From the NCBI RefSeq assembly GCF_000600335.2, contig NZ_KK088558.1, positions 17,155-81,154 of the forward strand: a stretch of 64,000 bases of DNA, given 5' to 3'. This DNA is from Rubellimicrobium mesophilum DSM 19309. GTDB lineage: Bacteria > Pseudomonadota > Alphaproteobacteria > Rhodobacterales > Rhodobacteraceae. The notes beneath the pieces were generated by a model. That model was not told the origin of the DNA. It saw nothing but the letters and a program-made list of their open reading frames with translations, and did not search any database. Of this stretch, positions 46,751 through 56,535 are shown piece by piece. Numbering within the stretch: the stretch's first letter is position 1; every line of letters starts with the position of its first letter. The translations under genes and the position numbers were made by a program.

Positions 46751-46857
46751 TGCGGCAGGGGCTCCGGCGCCTGCTCTGGTTCGTGGGGCTCTACCTCGCG
46801 AGCCTCCTGGCCTTCGGAGCGGTGGCCTTCGCCCTGCGTGCGCTTCTGGCGCCCTAG
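46750..46857 (+). CDS. DUF2474 small subunit of the CIO-type oxidase
   Basis: This 35-residue single-helix protein has an Arg-rich start, then L-L-W-F-V-G-L-Y-L-A-S-L-L-A-F, the pattern of DUF2474 proteins encoded after cioAB. The ATG overlaps the cydB stop (TGATG). By analogy with CydX/CbdX it probably stabilises the oxidase, which is inference. Confidence 0.82.
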   Translation: MRQGLRRLLWFVGLYLASLLAFGAVAFALRALLAP

Positions 46858-46882
46858 CTCGCATCGCGGCCCGGGCGGTGGA

Positions 46883-46960
46883 CGCAACTTCCCCTACCCC
46901 GCCGGGCGGCGACCCAGGGACAGGGTCAACATGGCAGGCAAAGCTTACGGAAGCGTTAAT
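46883..46960 (-). repeat. Intergenic 78-bp element, copy 3 of 4
   Basis: This copy lies on the minus strand between the cyd operon end and the convergent thioredoxin-reductase-like gene. It keeps TTAA-CGCTTCC-GTAA, then TGCCATG and the invariant GC segment. The mini-frame is ATG 46932 to TAG 46894. It shares the CTGGG hairpin variant with copy 2. Confidence 0.85.
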
Positions 46961-47033
46961 TTCCGGGCGGCGACGCACGAAAAGGGGCGTTCTCCGGCCC
47001 GGTCGGGCCGGTCCATCCCGATGGGGTGCTCCC

Positions 47034-47960
47034 TCAACCCTCGCAGAGCGTCATCTGCTCCTCCCGCCGCAGCGCGTTGTGGATGTCCACCGCCGCGACC
47101 TCGGCCTGCGCCATGGCCACCGCGATCTGGTTGAGCCCCGTCACCGCGTCCCCGGCCGCGTAGACACCCGGCACCGAGGTCCGCTGGTGCGCGTCGGTGA
47201 CGAAGCGCCCGTCCTCCATCAGGTCCGCGCCGACCATCCGGCCGAGGTCCGTGTGCGGCTCGCTCCCGAGGCCGCTATAGGCGGTGTCGAAGCGCAAGGT
47301 CGTGCCGTCGGCCAAGTGCGCCTCGACCCGGTCCCGCGTGCAGTCGAGGCCCCTCAGGGGCGTCTCGACGATCTTGACGCCGACCGCGTCCAGCCGCTCC
47401 CGGTCCTCCGGCTGGACCGTGAGGGGCTCGCCCATCGTCACCAGCGTCAGGTCGTCGGTGTAGGTCCGCAGGAACAGCGCCTCGCCCGCCGTGCAGGGCT
47501 TGTGGCCGAGGACGGCCACGCGCTTGCCCTGCACCTCGTAGCCGTCGCAGATCGGGCATTGCCGGATCAGCCCCTCGCGGACGTGCCGCACCGCGTCCTC
47601 CACCGGGGGCAGGTGGTCCCTGACGCCGGTGGCGAGGATGACGTTCCGCGCGAGGAGGCTCCCGCCCTCGGTCTCGACGCGCAGGCGTCCGTCCGCCTCG
47701 CGCCGGAGACTGGTCACGATTCCCTCGCGGCGCGCTCCGCCATAGTCCTGCATCTGTTTCCGCATCCGATCCAGGAGATCGAGGCCGTTGATCCCGTTGG
47801 GGAAGGCCGGGTGGTTGTGCGAGCGCGGGATCCACGAGGCGCGGCTGTCGCCTCCGTCGATCAGCACGAAGCGCCGCCGGAACCGCGCCAGGAAGATGCC
47901 GGCGGTGAGCCCCGCCGGGCCTCCGCCGACGATGACGCAGTCGAGTTCCTGATCGGCCAT
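47034..47960 (-). CDS. Thioredoxin reductase-like FAD/NAD(P) oxidoreductase
   Basis: This 308-residue flavoprotein has the FAD motif I-V-G-G-G-P-A-G at about 10-17, the redox pair C-P-I-C-D-G-Y and the second dinucleotide fold V-A-V-L-G-H. The FAD end motif is V-Y-A-A-G-D-A-V. Fold and CxxC match the thioredoxin-reductase-like group, but divergence at the NADPH motif suggests it may not act on classical thioredoxin. It is divergent from smoS. Confidence 0.85.
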   Translation of the reverse strand: MADQELDCVIVGGGPAGLTAGIFLARFRRRFVLIDGGDSRASWIPRSHNHPAFPNGINGLDLLDRMRKQMQDYGGARREGIVTSLRREADGRLRVETEGGSLLARNVILATGVRDHLPPVEDAVRHVREGLIRQCPICDGYEVQGKRVAVLGHKPCTAGEALFLRTYTDDLTLVTMGEPLTVQPEDRERLDAVGVKIVETPLRGLDCTRDRVEAHLADGTTLRFDTAYSGLGSEPHTDLGRMVGADLMEDGRFVTDAHQRTSVPGVYAAGDAVTGLNQIAVAMAQAEVAAVDIHNALRREEQMTLCEG

Positions 47961-48094
47961 CGGCTCCGGTCCCTCCCCGAGGATGCACGAGACGACGAAC
48001 CGGCCACGCCCGCCGCCGGTTCCCCTGCCTTGCGTCGCGCCCGCGCTTGGCCGATAGCCCTGCCCGAAGCGACAGGGCCGGGGAGGGCCAGAGG

Positions 48095-48868
48095 ATGAAC
48101 CGACTCCAGGGCCGATCCGCCCTCGTCACCGGGGGCGCGCGGGGGATCGGCGCCGCCTTCGCCCGGGCCTATGCCGAGGAGGGCGCCACCGTCGCCGTGG
48201 CCGACATCCTGCTCGACCAGGCCCGCGCCACCGCCGAGGCCATCGGGCCCGCCGCCTATGCCGTCCAGATCGACGTGACCCGGCAGGAGAGCATCGACGC
48301 CGCCATCGAGGCGGTGCGGGAGAGGGCAGGGGGCCTCGACATCCTCGTCAACAATGCGGGCGTCTACGACATGGACCCGGTCGAGGCGATGACCCGCCGG
48401 AGCTTCGACAGGCTGCTTGCCGTCAACGTGGCGGGCACGCTCTTCACCCTCCAAGCGGCGGCGCGGCTGATGATCGCGCAAGGGCGGGGCGGCAAGATCA
48501 TCAACCTGTCCTCGCAGGCGGGGCGGCGGGGCGAGGCGCTCTCCCCCATCTACTGCGCGACCAAGGCGGCGGTGATCTCGCTCACGCAGTCGGCGGGGCT
48601 CGATTTGATCCGGCACCGGATCAACGTCAACGGCATCGCCCCCGGCGTGGTCGAGAGCGACATGTGGGACCATGTGGACGCGCTCTTCGCCAGGCACGAG
48701 GGGCGGCCCCTGGGCGAGAAGAAGCGCCTCGTCGGAGAGGCGGTCCCCTATGGCCGGATGGGCGTGCCCGAGGACCTTTGCGGGATGGCCGTGTTCCTGG
48801 CCTCCGGCGAGAGCGACTACGTCGTGGCGCAGACCTACAACGTGGACGGCGGCAACTGGATGTCGTGA
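48095..48868 (+). CDS. smoS: Sorbitol dehydrogenase, SmoS-type short-chain dehydrogenase
   Basis: This 257-residue SDR has the NAD motif [12 protein letters not shown] and the catalytic Ser with Tyr-x3-Lys in Y-C-A-T-K-A-A-V. The C-terminus ([15 protein letters not shown]) is almost the same as Rhodobacter sphaeroides SmoS, which oxidises sorbitol and other polyols. GGGAGG lies before the ATG at 48095. No sugar transporter is in the window, so its usual smo operon partners are not here. Confidence 0.9.
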   Translation: MNRLQGRSALVTGGARGIGAAFARAYAEEGATVAVADILLDQARATAEAIGPAAYAVQIDVTRQESIDAAIEAVRERAGGLDILVNNAGVYDMDPVEAMTRRSFDRLLAVNVAGTLFTLQAAARLMIAQGRGGKIINLSSQAGRRGEALSPIYCATKAAVISLTQSAGLDLIRHRINVNGIAPGVVESDMWDHVDALFARHEGRPLGEKKRLVGEAVPYGRMGVPEDLCGMAVFLASGESDYVVAQTYNVDGGNWMS

Positions 48869-48897
48869 GGTGGATGGGGTCGCGTCCCGCCAAAGGA

Positions 48898-48975
48898 CGC
48901 AACTTCCCCTACCCCGCCGGGCGGCGACCCGGGGACAGGATCACCTTGGCACAATAAGGTTAAGATTCCGTTGAT
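48898..48975 (-). repeat. Intergenic 78-bp element, copy 4 of 4
   Basis: This minus-strand copy lies between smoS and the convergent lytic transglycosylase gene. It has TCAA-CGGAATC-TTAA-CC, CCAAGGTGATCCTGTCCCCG and the invariant GC segment. The first mini-frame codon is AAG instead of ATG, so only a GTG at the second codon could start it, ending at 48909. The hairpin has the CCGGG form. Confidence 0.85.
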
Positions 48976-49062
48976 GTCCGCAAGGGAATCTCGAGGGGCC
49001 TCACCGATGCAGGGCCACCCCGATGGGTCCGTGATGGACGGTGCGCAGGGGAGCGCGCCCTC

Positions 49063-50227
49063 CTACAGCGCGCCCAGCAGCTCCCGCGTCGGCCAGCCGT
49101 CGGCGGGCAGCCCTAGCCGGACCTGCTCGGCCTGCACGGCGACGCGGGTCCTGGCGCCGAGGATGCCGTCCACCTCGCCCACGTCGTGACCGAGCGCCTG
49201 CAGCTTCTCCTGCAGCCGGATCATCTCCTCGCCCGAGAGGCCCTGGTCGGGCTCGCCCGCCCGATACCGCTCCGCCCCGCCGATCCGGTTGGCGAAGTAG
49301 GCCGCCGTAAGGACGTAGGTGAGGCTGTCGTTCCACTCGGTCAGGACGGTGAAGTTGGGATAGGCCAGGAAGGCAGGCCCCTTGCGCCCGACCGGCAGCA
49401 CCAGCGCGGCGGGCAGGTCGCCCGCGATATCCCCCGCTCGGGCCGCGACGCCCATGGCCGCCCAGTCCGAGGCCGGGCGCGGGTCCTCGATCCCGGTCAG
49501 GCTCCAGTCGAGGTCCCCGGGCACCGTGACCTCCTGGAGCCAGGGCTCGTTCGCGCGCCAGCCGAGACCCACCAGCATCCGCGCGCCCGAGAGCAGCGCG
49601 TCGTCCGGGGAGCCCTTGAGGTCCACGGCCCCGTCACCGTCGCCGTCCGAGCCGAATTCGAGGATGTCGCGAGGCAGCATCTGGACCTGCCCGATCTCCC
49701 CCGCCCAGGCGCCGGTCACGTCCGTGTCCCAGCGTCCCTCGGCGTAGAGCCTCATGGCGGCGAGCGCCTCGGGCCGGAACAGCCCGGGCCGGCGGCAGTC
49801 GTGGGCCAGCGTCACCAGCGCGTCGGTGGTGTCGAAGTCGCCCTGCACGGCGCCGAAGTCCGTCTCGAAGGCCCAGAAGGCGAGGAGGATGCCGCGCGGC
49901 ACGCCCAGCTCGGCCTCGATCCGGTCGAAGGTGGCGCCGTGCTCGCGCGACATCCGCGCCGCGCGGTCCACCCGGTCCTGGCTGATGAGCCGCTGCGAGA
50001 AGGTCAGGAAGTCCGCCTGGAAGTGCCCCTGGTCCCGGTCCCGGGCGAGCACGTCCCCGGTCCTGCCGCGCGCCCTTCAGGAACCCGTCCGCCGCCTCGG
50101 CCGAGACGCCCTGCGAGACCGCCTCGGCCTTCAGCCCGTCGAGGAAGAGGCCGAAGTCGCCGCCGCAGTCCTGCGCGAAGGCCGGCGCGGCGAGGCCCGC
50201 CGCGAGGAGGGGGAGGACATATCGCAT
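49063..50227 (-). CDS. MltB-type lytic murein transglycosylase with PG-binding domain (apparent frameshift)
   Basis: This periplasmic cell-wall enzyme has about 387 residues. It has a signal peptide (M-R-Y-V-L-P-L-L-A-A-G-L-A-A-P-A-F-A-Q), an SLT_2 catalytic domain (about 25-300) with the catalytic Glu in A-F-W-A-F-E-T-D-F-G, and G-A-W-A-G-E-I-G-Q-V-Q-M-L-P. A C-terminal peptidoglycan-binding module follows (about 320-385, L-Q-E-K-L-Q-A-L-G-H-D-V-G-E-V-D-G-I-L-G). One extra C in the run 50055-50058 shifts the frame after G-A-R-Q-D-R. Confidence 0.9.
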
Positions 50228-50238
50228 GGGGAGAACCT

Positions 50239-52225
50239 TCAGATGATGATCTGCTGGCCGAGCTCGATCACCCGGTTGGTGGGGAGCCGGTAGAAGTCGG
50301 TGGCGTTGGCCGCCGACTTGGCCAGCGTGATGAAGAGCGATTCCTGCCAGCTCGGCAGTCCCTGGTGCTTGGAGGGGCGGAAGGTCCGGCGGTTGAGGAA
50401 GAACGACGTCGACATGATGTCGAACTTCTCCCCCATCTTGCGGGCGAGCGCGAGCGCCCGGGGGACGTTCGTCTCCTCCATGTAGCCGAAGAACATGTCC
50501 ACGCGGGAGAAGCGCTCCGAGAGCCTGGTGATGCGGATCCGCTCGGCGTCGGGGACGAAGGGGCGGGTGGCCACGCTCACGCAGACGATGATGTTGCGGT
50601 CGTGCAGGACGTGGTTGTGCTTGATGTTGTGCATCAGGGCGGCGGGCGCGATGTCGGGGTCCGAGGTCAGGAACACCGCCGTACCCGGCACGTCCTTGAG
50701 GCGCGAGGACTTGGCCAGCATCTCGATCAGCGCGTCGATCGTGGTGGCCCCGCGCCGCGCCGCCTCCTGGACGTGGCGGGTGCCGCGCATCCAGGTCCAC
50801 ATCAGCAGGATCATGGTGGCCGCGAACATGATCGGCACCCAGCCGCCCTGCGGGATCTTGAGGATGTTCGCGCCCAGGAAGATCAGCTCGATCAGCAGGA
50901 TCGGCAGGCCGATGACCGCCACCAGGGCCGGCTTCCATCGCCAGGCCCGCAGCACCACCATCGAGGCCAGGATGCTGGTGATGACCATGTCGCCGGTGAC
51001 CGCGATCCCGTAGGCCGCCGCGAGGTCCGAGGACGAGCCGAAGATGAGCACGAGGACGATGACGCCCACGGCGAGGATCGCGTTGACCTTGGGCAGGTAG
51101 ATCTGCCCCTCCTGCGTCTCGGAGGTATGCAGGATCTCGAGCCGGGGCAGCAGGCCCATCCGCACCGCCTGCTTCATCATCGAGAAGGCGCCCGAGATGA
51201 CCGCCTGGCTCGCGATGACGGTGGCGAGCGTGGCGAGGAGCACGAGGGGCAGCAGGCCCCAGTCGGGCGCCATGAGGAAGAACGGGTCCCGCGCCGCCTC
51301 GGGGTTCGACAGCACCAGCGCCCCCTGGCCCAGGTAGCTGAGCGTCAGCGCCGGCCACACGAGCCCGACCCAGGCCAGCCGGATCGGCCTCTTCCCGAAG
51401 TGCCCGAGGTCGGCGTAGAGCGCCTCGGCCCCCGTCACCGACAGGAACACGGAGCCCAGCACGATCAGCGAGGCGAAGCCGTTCGTCACCACGAAGCCCG
51501 CCGCATAGGTCGGGTTCAGGGCCCAGAGGATCTCCAGGTTGTCGCCCAGGTGGACGAGGCCCATGATCCCCATGGTCGCGAACCACGCGGCCATGACCGG
51601 CCCGAAGAAGACCGAGACGAACCCCGTCCCCCAGCGCTGCACCACGAACAGCGCCGCGATGATGGCGAGGGTGATGGGCAGCACGAAGCTCTCGAAGGTC
51701 GGCGTGATGAGGCTCAGGCCCTCGACCGCCGAGAGCACCGAGATGGCGGGGGTGATCATCGAATCGCCGAAGAACAGCGAGATCCCCACCATCCCCAGGC
51801 CGATGAGCCAGACCGGTCGCCGGTTCAGCGCCTGCTGGACCAGCGCCACCAGCGAGAGCGTGCCCCCCTCGCCCCGGTTGTCGGCGCGCAGGATCAGGAC
51901 CACGTACTTGAAGGTCACGATCAGGATGATCGTCCAGATCAGGAGCGAGATCACCCCGATCACGTCCGCCTCGGCGCGCCCCTGGCTCGCGGTGGCGTGG
52001 AGCGACTCGCGCATGGCGTAGAGCGGCGAGGTCCCGATGTCGCCGTAGACCACGCCGATGGAGCCCAGCGTCAGCGCCCAGAGGCTGCCGGTGCCGTGCT
52101 GCCCGGGGGTGGGAAGGTCCGAGGGGCTCTGCGCGGCGGCCGCGGATTCCCCCCTGCGTCTGGCCGTCCCCTTGCGGCACTGCCTTGACGCCCCCGTCCG
52201 GTCTGTCGCTGTCGCTGATCGCCAT
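50239..52225 (-). CDS. kup: Kup potassium uptake permease (apparent frameshift near the N-terminus)
   Basis: This is a potassium-proton symporter of about 661 residues with twelve helices and a C-terminal cytoplasmic domain. Hallmarks are G-V-V-Y-G-D-I-G-T-S-P-L-Y, D-N-R-G-E-G-G-T and G-D-S-M-I-T-P-A-I-S-V-L-S. The polar N-terminal tail (M-A-I-S-D-S-D-R-P) is joined in frame only if one C is removed from the six-base run 52149-52154. It follows the tetR gene end after 86 bases, on the same strand. Confidence 0.93.
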
Positions 52226-52311
52226 CCTGGGGGTCCGTCGTCGGTCCGCCTCTGATATAGCGCGGCTCCGGCCTCTGCAATGCGGCGCCGGCGGGTCGGG
52301 TTCCCCTTGCG

Positions 52312-52951
52312 TCAGGGTGCGAGCAGGCGGCGGAACAGCGTGTCGAGGAACTCCCCCGCCTCGGCGAAGGGGTCGTGCCCTTCGCCCAGCACGGCGCGGA
52401 CCTGGGTGTCGAAGTCGGCGTAGTGCTGCGTCAGCGCCCAGATCGAGAAGACGAGGTGCTTGGCCGGCATCCGGGCGATGCGCCCCTCGGCCATCCACCT
52501 CTCCAGCACCGCCGCCTTCTCCTCCACGAGCCGCGCGAGCTCGCCCCCCAGCACCTCGCTCAGGTGCGGCGCGCCCCGCAGCACCTCGTTGGCGAAGAGC
52601 CGGCTCTCGCGCGGGAAGCTCCGCGACAGCTCCAGCTTGCGGCGGACATAGGCCAGCACCTCCGCGACCGGCTCGCCCTCCGGGTCGAGGTCGCGCAGAG
52701 GGTCGAGCCAGGCGTCCAGCATCTCCTGGAGGAGGGCGATATGGATCGCCTCCTTGGAGGGGGAAGTAATAGAGGAGGTTCGGCTTCGACAGATGCGCCG
52801 CCCTGGCGATCTGGTCGAGCGTCGCCCCCCGGAACCCCTGGGCCGAGAACACCGCCAGCCCCGCCTCGAGGATGGCGGCGCGGTTGCGCTCCTGGATTCG
52901 GGTGCGCCCGCCGTTCGGGCGGGGGGCCTCCTCGGTCGCCTCGGTCGTCAT
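52312..52951 (-). CDS. rutR: RutR-type TetR-family repressor of pyrimidine catabolism (apparent frameshift)
   Basis: This regulator of about 212 residues has its HTH at about 35-65 (A-T-L-D-Q-I-A-R-A-A-H-L-S-K-P-N-L-L-Y-Y-F). The ligand domain carries R-R-K-L-E-L-S-R-S-F-P-R-E-S-R-L-F-A and the late W-A-L-T-Q-H-Y-A-D-F, which match E. coli RutR closely. RutR binds uracil or thymine and leaves DNA. One extra G in 52759-52763 shifts the frame after Y-Y-F-P. It is divergent from the carbamoylase gene, and a RutR-like operator lies in between. Confidence 0.9.
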
Positions 52952-53034
52952 GCTCGGGTCGTCCCTTTCCTGGGCAGCCCCGTCCCGCGAAACCGCCCGA
53001 TCCTCGGCGGCCGGCGGGGCCCTGCGCGAAATCC

Positions 53035-53062
53035 TTGACTGGTCCTTGGCCTTTGCTAGCGT
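53035..53062 (+). promoter_or_regulatory. Candidate promoter of the pyrimidine operon
   Basis: TTGACT (53035-53040) and TAGCGT (53057-53062) are 16 bases apart. The predicted start lies in the RutR-like operator that follows, as expected for a repressed promoter. Confidence 0.45.
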
Positions 53063-53065
53063 GGC

Positions 53066-53083
53066 TTTGACCGATTGGTCAAA
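53066..53083. promoter_or_regulatory. RutR-like operator
   Basis: TTTGACC-GATT-GGTCAAA is a perfect 7+7 inverted repeat. Its core TTGACCGATTGGTCAA matches the E. coli RutR consensus TTGACCANNTGGTCAA at all but one fixed base. It sits 65 bases before the carbamoylase ATG and 115 bases before the rutR ATG, over the predicted transcription start. Confidence 0.85.
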
Positions 53084-53147
53084 TCCAAGGCACGCCGCAG
53101 GGGACCCTCCTCCCGTCCCCTGCGGCCCCCATTCAAGAGGTTCCGCC

Positions 53148-54400
53148 ATGCCCGCTGCCGGGGACAATCTCAGGATCTCGGGCGCCCGGCTCTGGGACAG
53201 CCTGATGGAGATGGCCAGGATCGGGCCGGGGGTCGCGGGCGGCAACAACCGCCAGACCCTGACCGACGCCGATGCCGAGGGGCGGCGCCTGTTCCAGACG
53301 TGGTGCGAGGCGGCGGGCTGCAGCATGGGCCTCGACACCATGGGCAACATGTTCGCCCGGCGAGAGGGGGGGCCGATCCCTCGCTCGATCCCGTCTATGT
53401 CGGCTCCCACCTCGATACCCAGCCCACCGGCGGCAAGTACGACGGCGTCCTGGGCGTGCTGGGCGGCCTGGAGGTCCTGCGGACGCTGAACGACGCGGGC
53501 ATCCGGACCAGGCGCCCCATCGTCGTGACGAACTGGACCAACGAGGAGGGGACCCGCTACGCCCCCGCCATGCTGGCCTCGGGCGTCTTCGCGGGCATCC
53601 ACACGCAGGACTACGCCTATGGGCGCGAGGACGCGGAGGGGAGGAGGTTCGGCGACGAGCTGAAGCGCATCGGCTTCGTCGGCGACGAACCCGTGGGGAG
53701 CCGCAGGATCCACGCGATGTTCGAGCTGCACATCGAGCAGGGGCCGATCCTCGAGGCCGAGAGCAAGGAGATCGGCGTCGTCACCCATGGCCAGGGCCTC
53801 TGGTGGCTGGAGGTGCGGCTGACGGGGCGCGAGGCGCATACCGGCTCCACCCCGATGAACATGAGGGTCAACGCCGGCCTCGGCATGGCCCGGATCATCG
53901 AGATGGTCCACCGCGTCGCCATGGACCACCAGCCCGACGCCGTGGGCGCGGTGGGGCAGGCCAACGTCTGGCCCAACTCGCGCAACGTGATCCCCGGCCG
54001 CGCGGTCTTCACCATCGACATCCGCAGCCCCGAGCAGGCCAAGCTCGACTCCATGCGCGCCATCATCGAGGCCGAGGCCCCCAAGATCGCGCAGGAGTTG
54101 GGCCTGCAGATCGAGATCGAGCCCGTGGGCCACTTCGACCCCGTCACCTTCGACCCGCGCCTCGCCCAGCTCGTCCGGGACGTGACGGACCACCTGGGCT
54201 ATTCGCGCCGCGACATCGTCTCGGGCGCGGGGCACGACGCCTGCTGGGTCAACCGCGTGGCGCCGACCGTCATGATCATGTGCCCCTGCAAGGACGGCCT
54301 CTCGCACAACGAGGCCGAGGAGATCACCCCCGACTGGGCCGAGAAGGGCACCGACGTGCTCCTCCACGCCGTCCTGCGCGAGGCCGAGGTGGTGGTGTGA
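53148..54400 (+). CDS. M20-type N-carbamoyl amidohydrolase, probable beta-ureidopropionase (apparent frameshift)
   Basis: This Zn hydrolase of about 417 residues belongs to the hydantoinase/carbamoylase family. Metal site G-S-H-L-D-T-Q-P-T-G-G-K-Y-D-G, then T-N-E-E-G-T-R-Y and H-I-E-Q-G-P-I-L-E. In reductive pyrimidine breakdown it would cut N-carbamoyl-beta-alanine to beta-alanine, CO2 and ammonia. One G is missing in the run 53366-53372, just before the metal site. It is first behind the RutR-like operator. Allantoate or N-carbamoyl-amino-acid activity are alternatives. Confidence 0.88.
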
Positions 54401-54483
54401 CACTGGGGAAAACTTCAACGGACGCCTCCCGTTCGCTCGGGGCCCGCGCTACGCTGCGCCGCGATCCCGCACCCGGAGTTCCG

Positions 54484-54888
54484 ATGAAGCGCCTCCTTCC
54501 CCTTGCCCTCCTCCCCCTCCTCGCCGCCTGCGAGGCCCCTTCCGACCAGCCCGGGGCGCCCCATGGGGGCCTCGCCGGCCTCTTCCAGCACCCCGAGGCC
54601 GAGCCTCCCGCGCCCGAGCCGCTGCCGCCGCAGGTGCTGGCCGCGTTGCCCGCCGGCGTGCCGCCCACGGTCGTCCAGCAGGGGGCGGACGGCTGCTACC
54701 TCCTCACCATCGAGGTCACGGACCCGCCCACCGGCTATCCGCTGCGCGACGCCGCCGGGACCCCGGTCTGCGAGGGGGGAGCCGTCGCCATGGCCACCGA
54801 TCCCGCGCCGATCCCGGGCGCCTCCGCGCCGCTCGCGCCCGGCTCGATCACGCCGCCGGCGCCCATCGCACCATTGAACCCGACCTGA
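54484..54888 (+). CDS. Small proline-rich lipoprotein
   Basis: This 134-residue protein has a lipoprotein signal: M-K-R-L-L-P, a hydrophobic core, and the lipobox L-L-A-A-C with Cys16 as acylation site. Mature residues are Pro/Ala-rich, with a small central part (about 60-100) holding two Cys (D-G-C-Y-L-L-T-I-E-V and P-V-C-E-G). No family is recognised. It sits between the carbamoylase and dihydropyrimidinase genes on the same strand, where such a gene is not usual. Confidence 0.75.
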   Translation: MKRLLPLALLPLLAACEAPSDQPGAPHGGLAGLFQHPEAEPPAPEPLPPQVLAALPAGVPPTVVQQGADGCYLLTIEVTDPPTGYPLRDAAGTPVCEGGAVAMATDPAPIPGASAPLAPGSITPPAPIAPLNPT

Positions 54889-54931
54889 CGGTCGGGCGGC
54901 CCAACCAAGAAGAACAGGGAGAGGGGACATC

Positions 54932-56384
54932 ATGGCCAGCACAGTCATCAAGGGTGGCATCGTCGTCACGCACGACCTGACCTATCCGGCCGACGTCCTG
55001 ATCGAGGGGGGCGGATCACCGACATCGGCCCCAACCTCAAGGGCGACGAGGTGCTCGACGCCACCGGCTGCTACGTGATGCCGGGCGGCATCGACCCCCA
55101 CACCCACCTCGAGATGCCCTTCATGGGCACCTACTCCTCGGACGACTTCGAATCGGGCACCCGCGCGGCGCTGGCGGGCGGAACGACGATGGTCGTGGAC
55201 TTCGTGCTGCCCGGCCAGGGCCAGTCGCTGCTCGACGGGCTGCAGATGTGGCACAACAAGTCGGGCCGCGCGAACTGCGACTACTCGTTCCACATGGCCG
55301 TGACCTGGTGGGGCGAGCAGGTGTGGAACGACATGCCCAAGGTGATCGACCAGGGCATCACCACCTTCAAGCACTTCATGGCCTACAAGGGCGCCCTGAT
55401 GGTGAACGACGACGAGATGTTCGCGTCGTTCCGCCGCCTGGGGGAGCTGGGCGGCATCGCCCTCGTCCACGCCGAGAACGGCGACGTGGTGGCCGAGCTC
55501 TCCGCCAAGCTCCTGCGCGAGGGGAACCGGGGGCCCGAGGCCCACGCCTATTCCCGCCCGCCGCAGGTCGAGGGCGAGGCGACGAACCGCGCCATCATGA
55601 TCGCCGACATGGCGGGCGTGCCGCTCTACGTCGTGCACACCTCCTGCGAGGAGGCCCACGAGGCCATCCGCCGCGCGAGGCAGCAGGGCAAGCGCGTCTG
55701 GGGCGAGCCGCTGATCCAGCACCTCATCCTCGACGACAGCGAATACCGCCATCCCGACTGGGACCACGCCGCCCGCCGGGTCATGTCGCCGCCCTTCCGC
55801 GACAAGAAGCACCAGGATTCGCTCTGGGCCGGGCTCCAGTCCGGGTCGCTGTCCGTGGTGGCCACCGACCACTGCGCCTTCACGACCGAGCAGAAGCGCA
55901 CCGGCATCAACGACTTCACCAAGATCCCGAACGGGACGGGGGGCTGGAGGACCGGATGCCGCTCCTCTGGACCCATGGCGTCAACACCGGTCGCCTCACG
56001 CCCAACGAGTTCGTGGCCGTGACCTCCACGAACATCGCCAAGATCCTCAACTGCTATCCGAGGAAGGGCGCGGTTGCAGTGGGCGCCGACGCCGACCTCG
56101 TGGTCTGGGACCCCGAGAAGACCAAGACGATCACGGCGGGCAGCCAGCAGAGCGCCATCGACTACAACGTCTTCGAGGGCCACGAGGTGAAGGGCCTGCC
56201 GCGCTTCACCCTCTCGCGCGGGCACGTCGCGGTCCACGACGGCGAGATGCGGACCCGCGAGGGCCACGGCCAGTTCGTCGCCCGCGAGGCGAATGCTCCG
56301 GTCAACCGCGCGCTCACCCAGTGGAAGGAGCTGACGGCGCCGCGCCCGGTGGTGCGGTCGGGCATTCCGGCGAGCGGGGTGTGA
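54932..56384 (+). CDS. Dihydropyrimidinase / D-hydantoinase (two apparent frameshifts)
   Basis: This amidohydrolase of about 484 residues opens dihydrouracil or hydantoin rings. Metal motif G-G-I-D-P-H-T-H-L-E, the carbamylated Lys in F-K-H-F-M-A-Y-K-G, then V-V-H-T-S-C-E-E-A and A-T-D-H-C-A-F-T. Bases are missing in the G-run 55006-55011 (before R-I-T-D-I-G) and at 55944 (before L-E-D-R-M-P). AACAGGGAGAGG precedes the ATG. With the carbamoylase and RutR it fits pyrimidine catabolism; the dihydropyrimidine dehydrogenase is not in the window. Confidence 0.92.
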
Positions 56385-56423
56385 GGAGTCAAGCGCATGC
56401 CAAGAGGTCTAAGACCCAGTACA

Positions 56424-56516
56424 ATGCGAGGCGCGCACAAGTTTGATAGCTGTCGGTGGTGCTGGATCGTGGCTGTGCTGGTGCTCCTAACCCTTGTTTC
56501 CCAATGCGGCAATTGA
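56424..56516 (+). CDS. Possible 30-residue membrane peptide in a low-GC stretch
   Basis: A frame from ATG 56424 to TGA 56516 encodes a Cys/Trp-containing head (D-S-C-R-W-C-W) followed by a hydrophobic run (I-V-A-V-L-V-L-L-T-L-V). There is no ribosome site, and codon choice (TTT, GTT, CTA) is unlike the neighbours. The surrounding 130 bases are much lower in GC. It may be a remnant or chance. Confidence 0.2.
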   Translation: MRGAHKFDSCRWCWIVAVLVLLTLVSQCGN

Positions 56517-56535
56517 GGCGGTGCAGGAGGGGACC

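Noticed and set aside
49634..54418. 1594-codon minus-strand open frame across the transglycosylase, kup, rutR and antisense of the carbamoylase
   Set aside because: It reads real genes only in short pieces (N-termini before frameshifts). High GC removes stop codons, so open length is not evidence.
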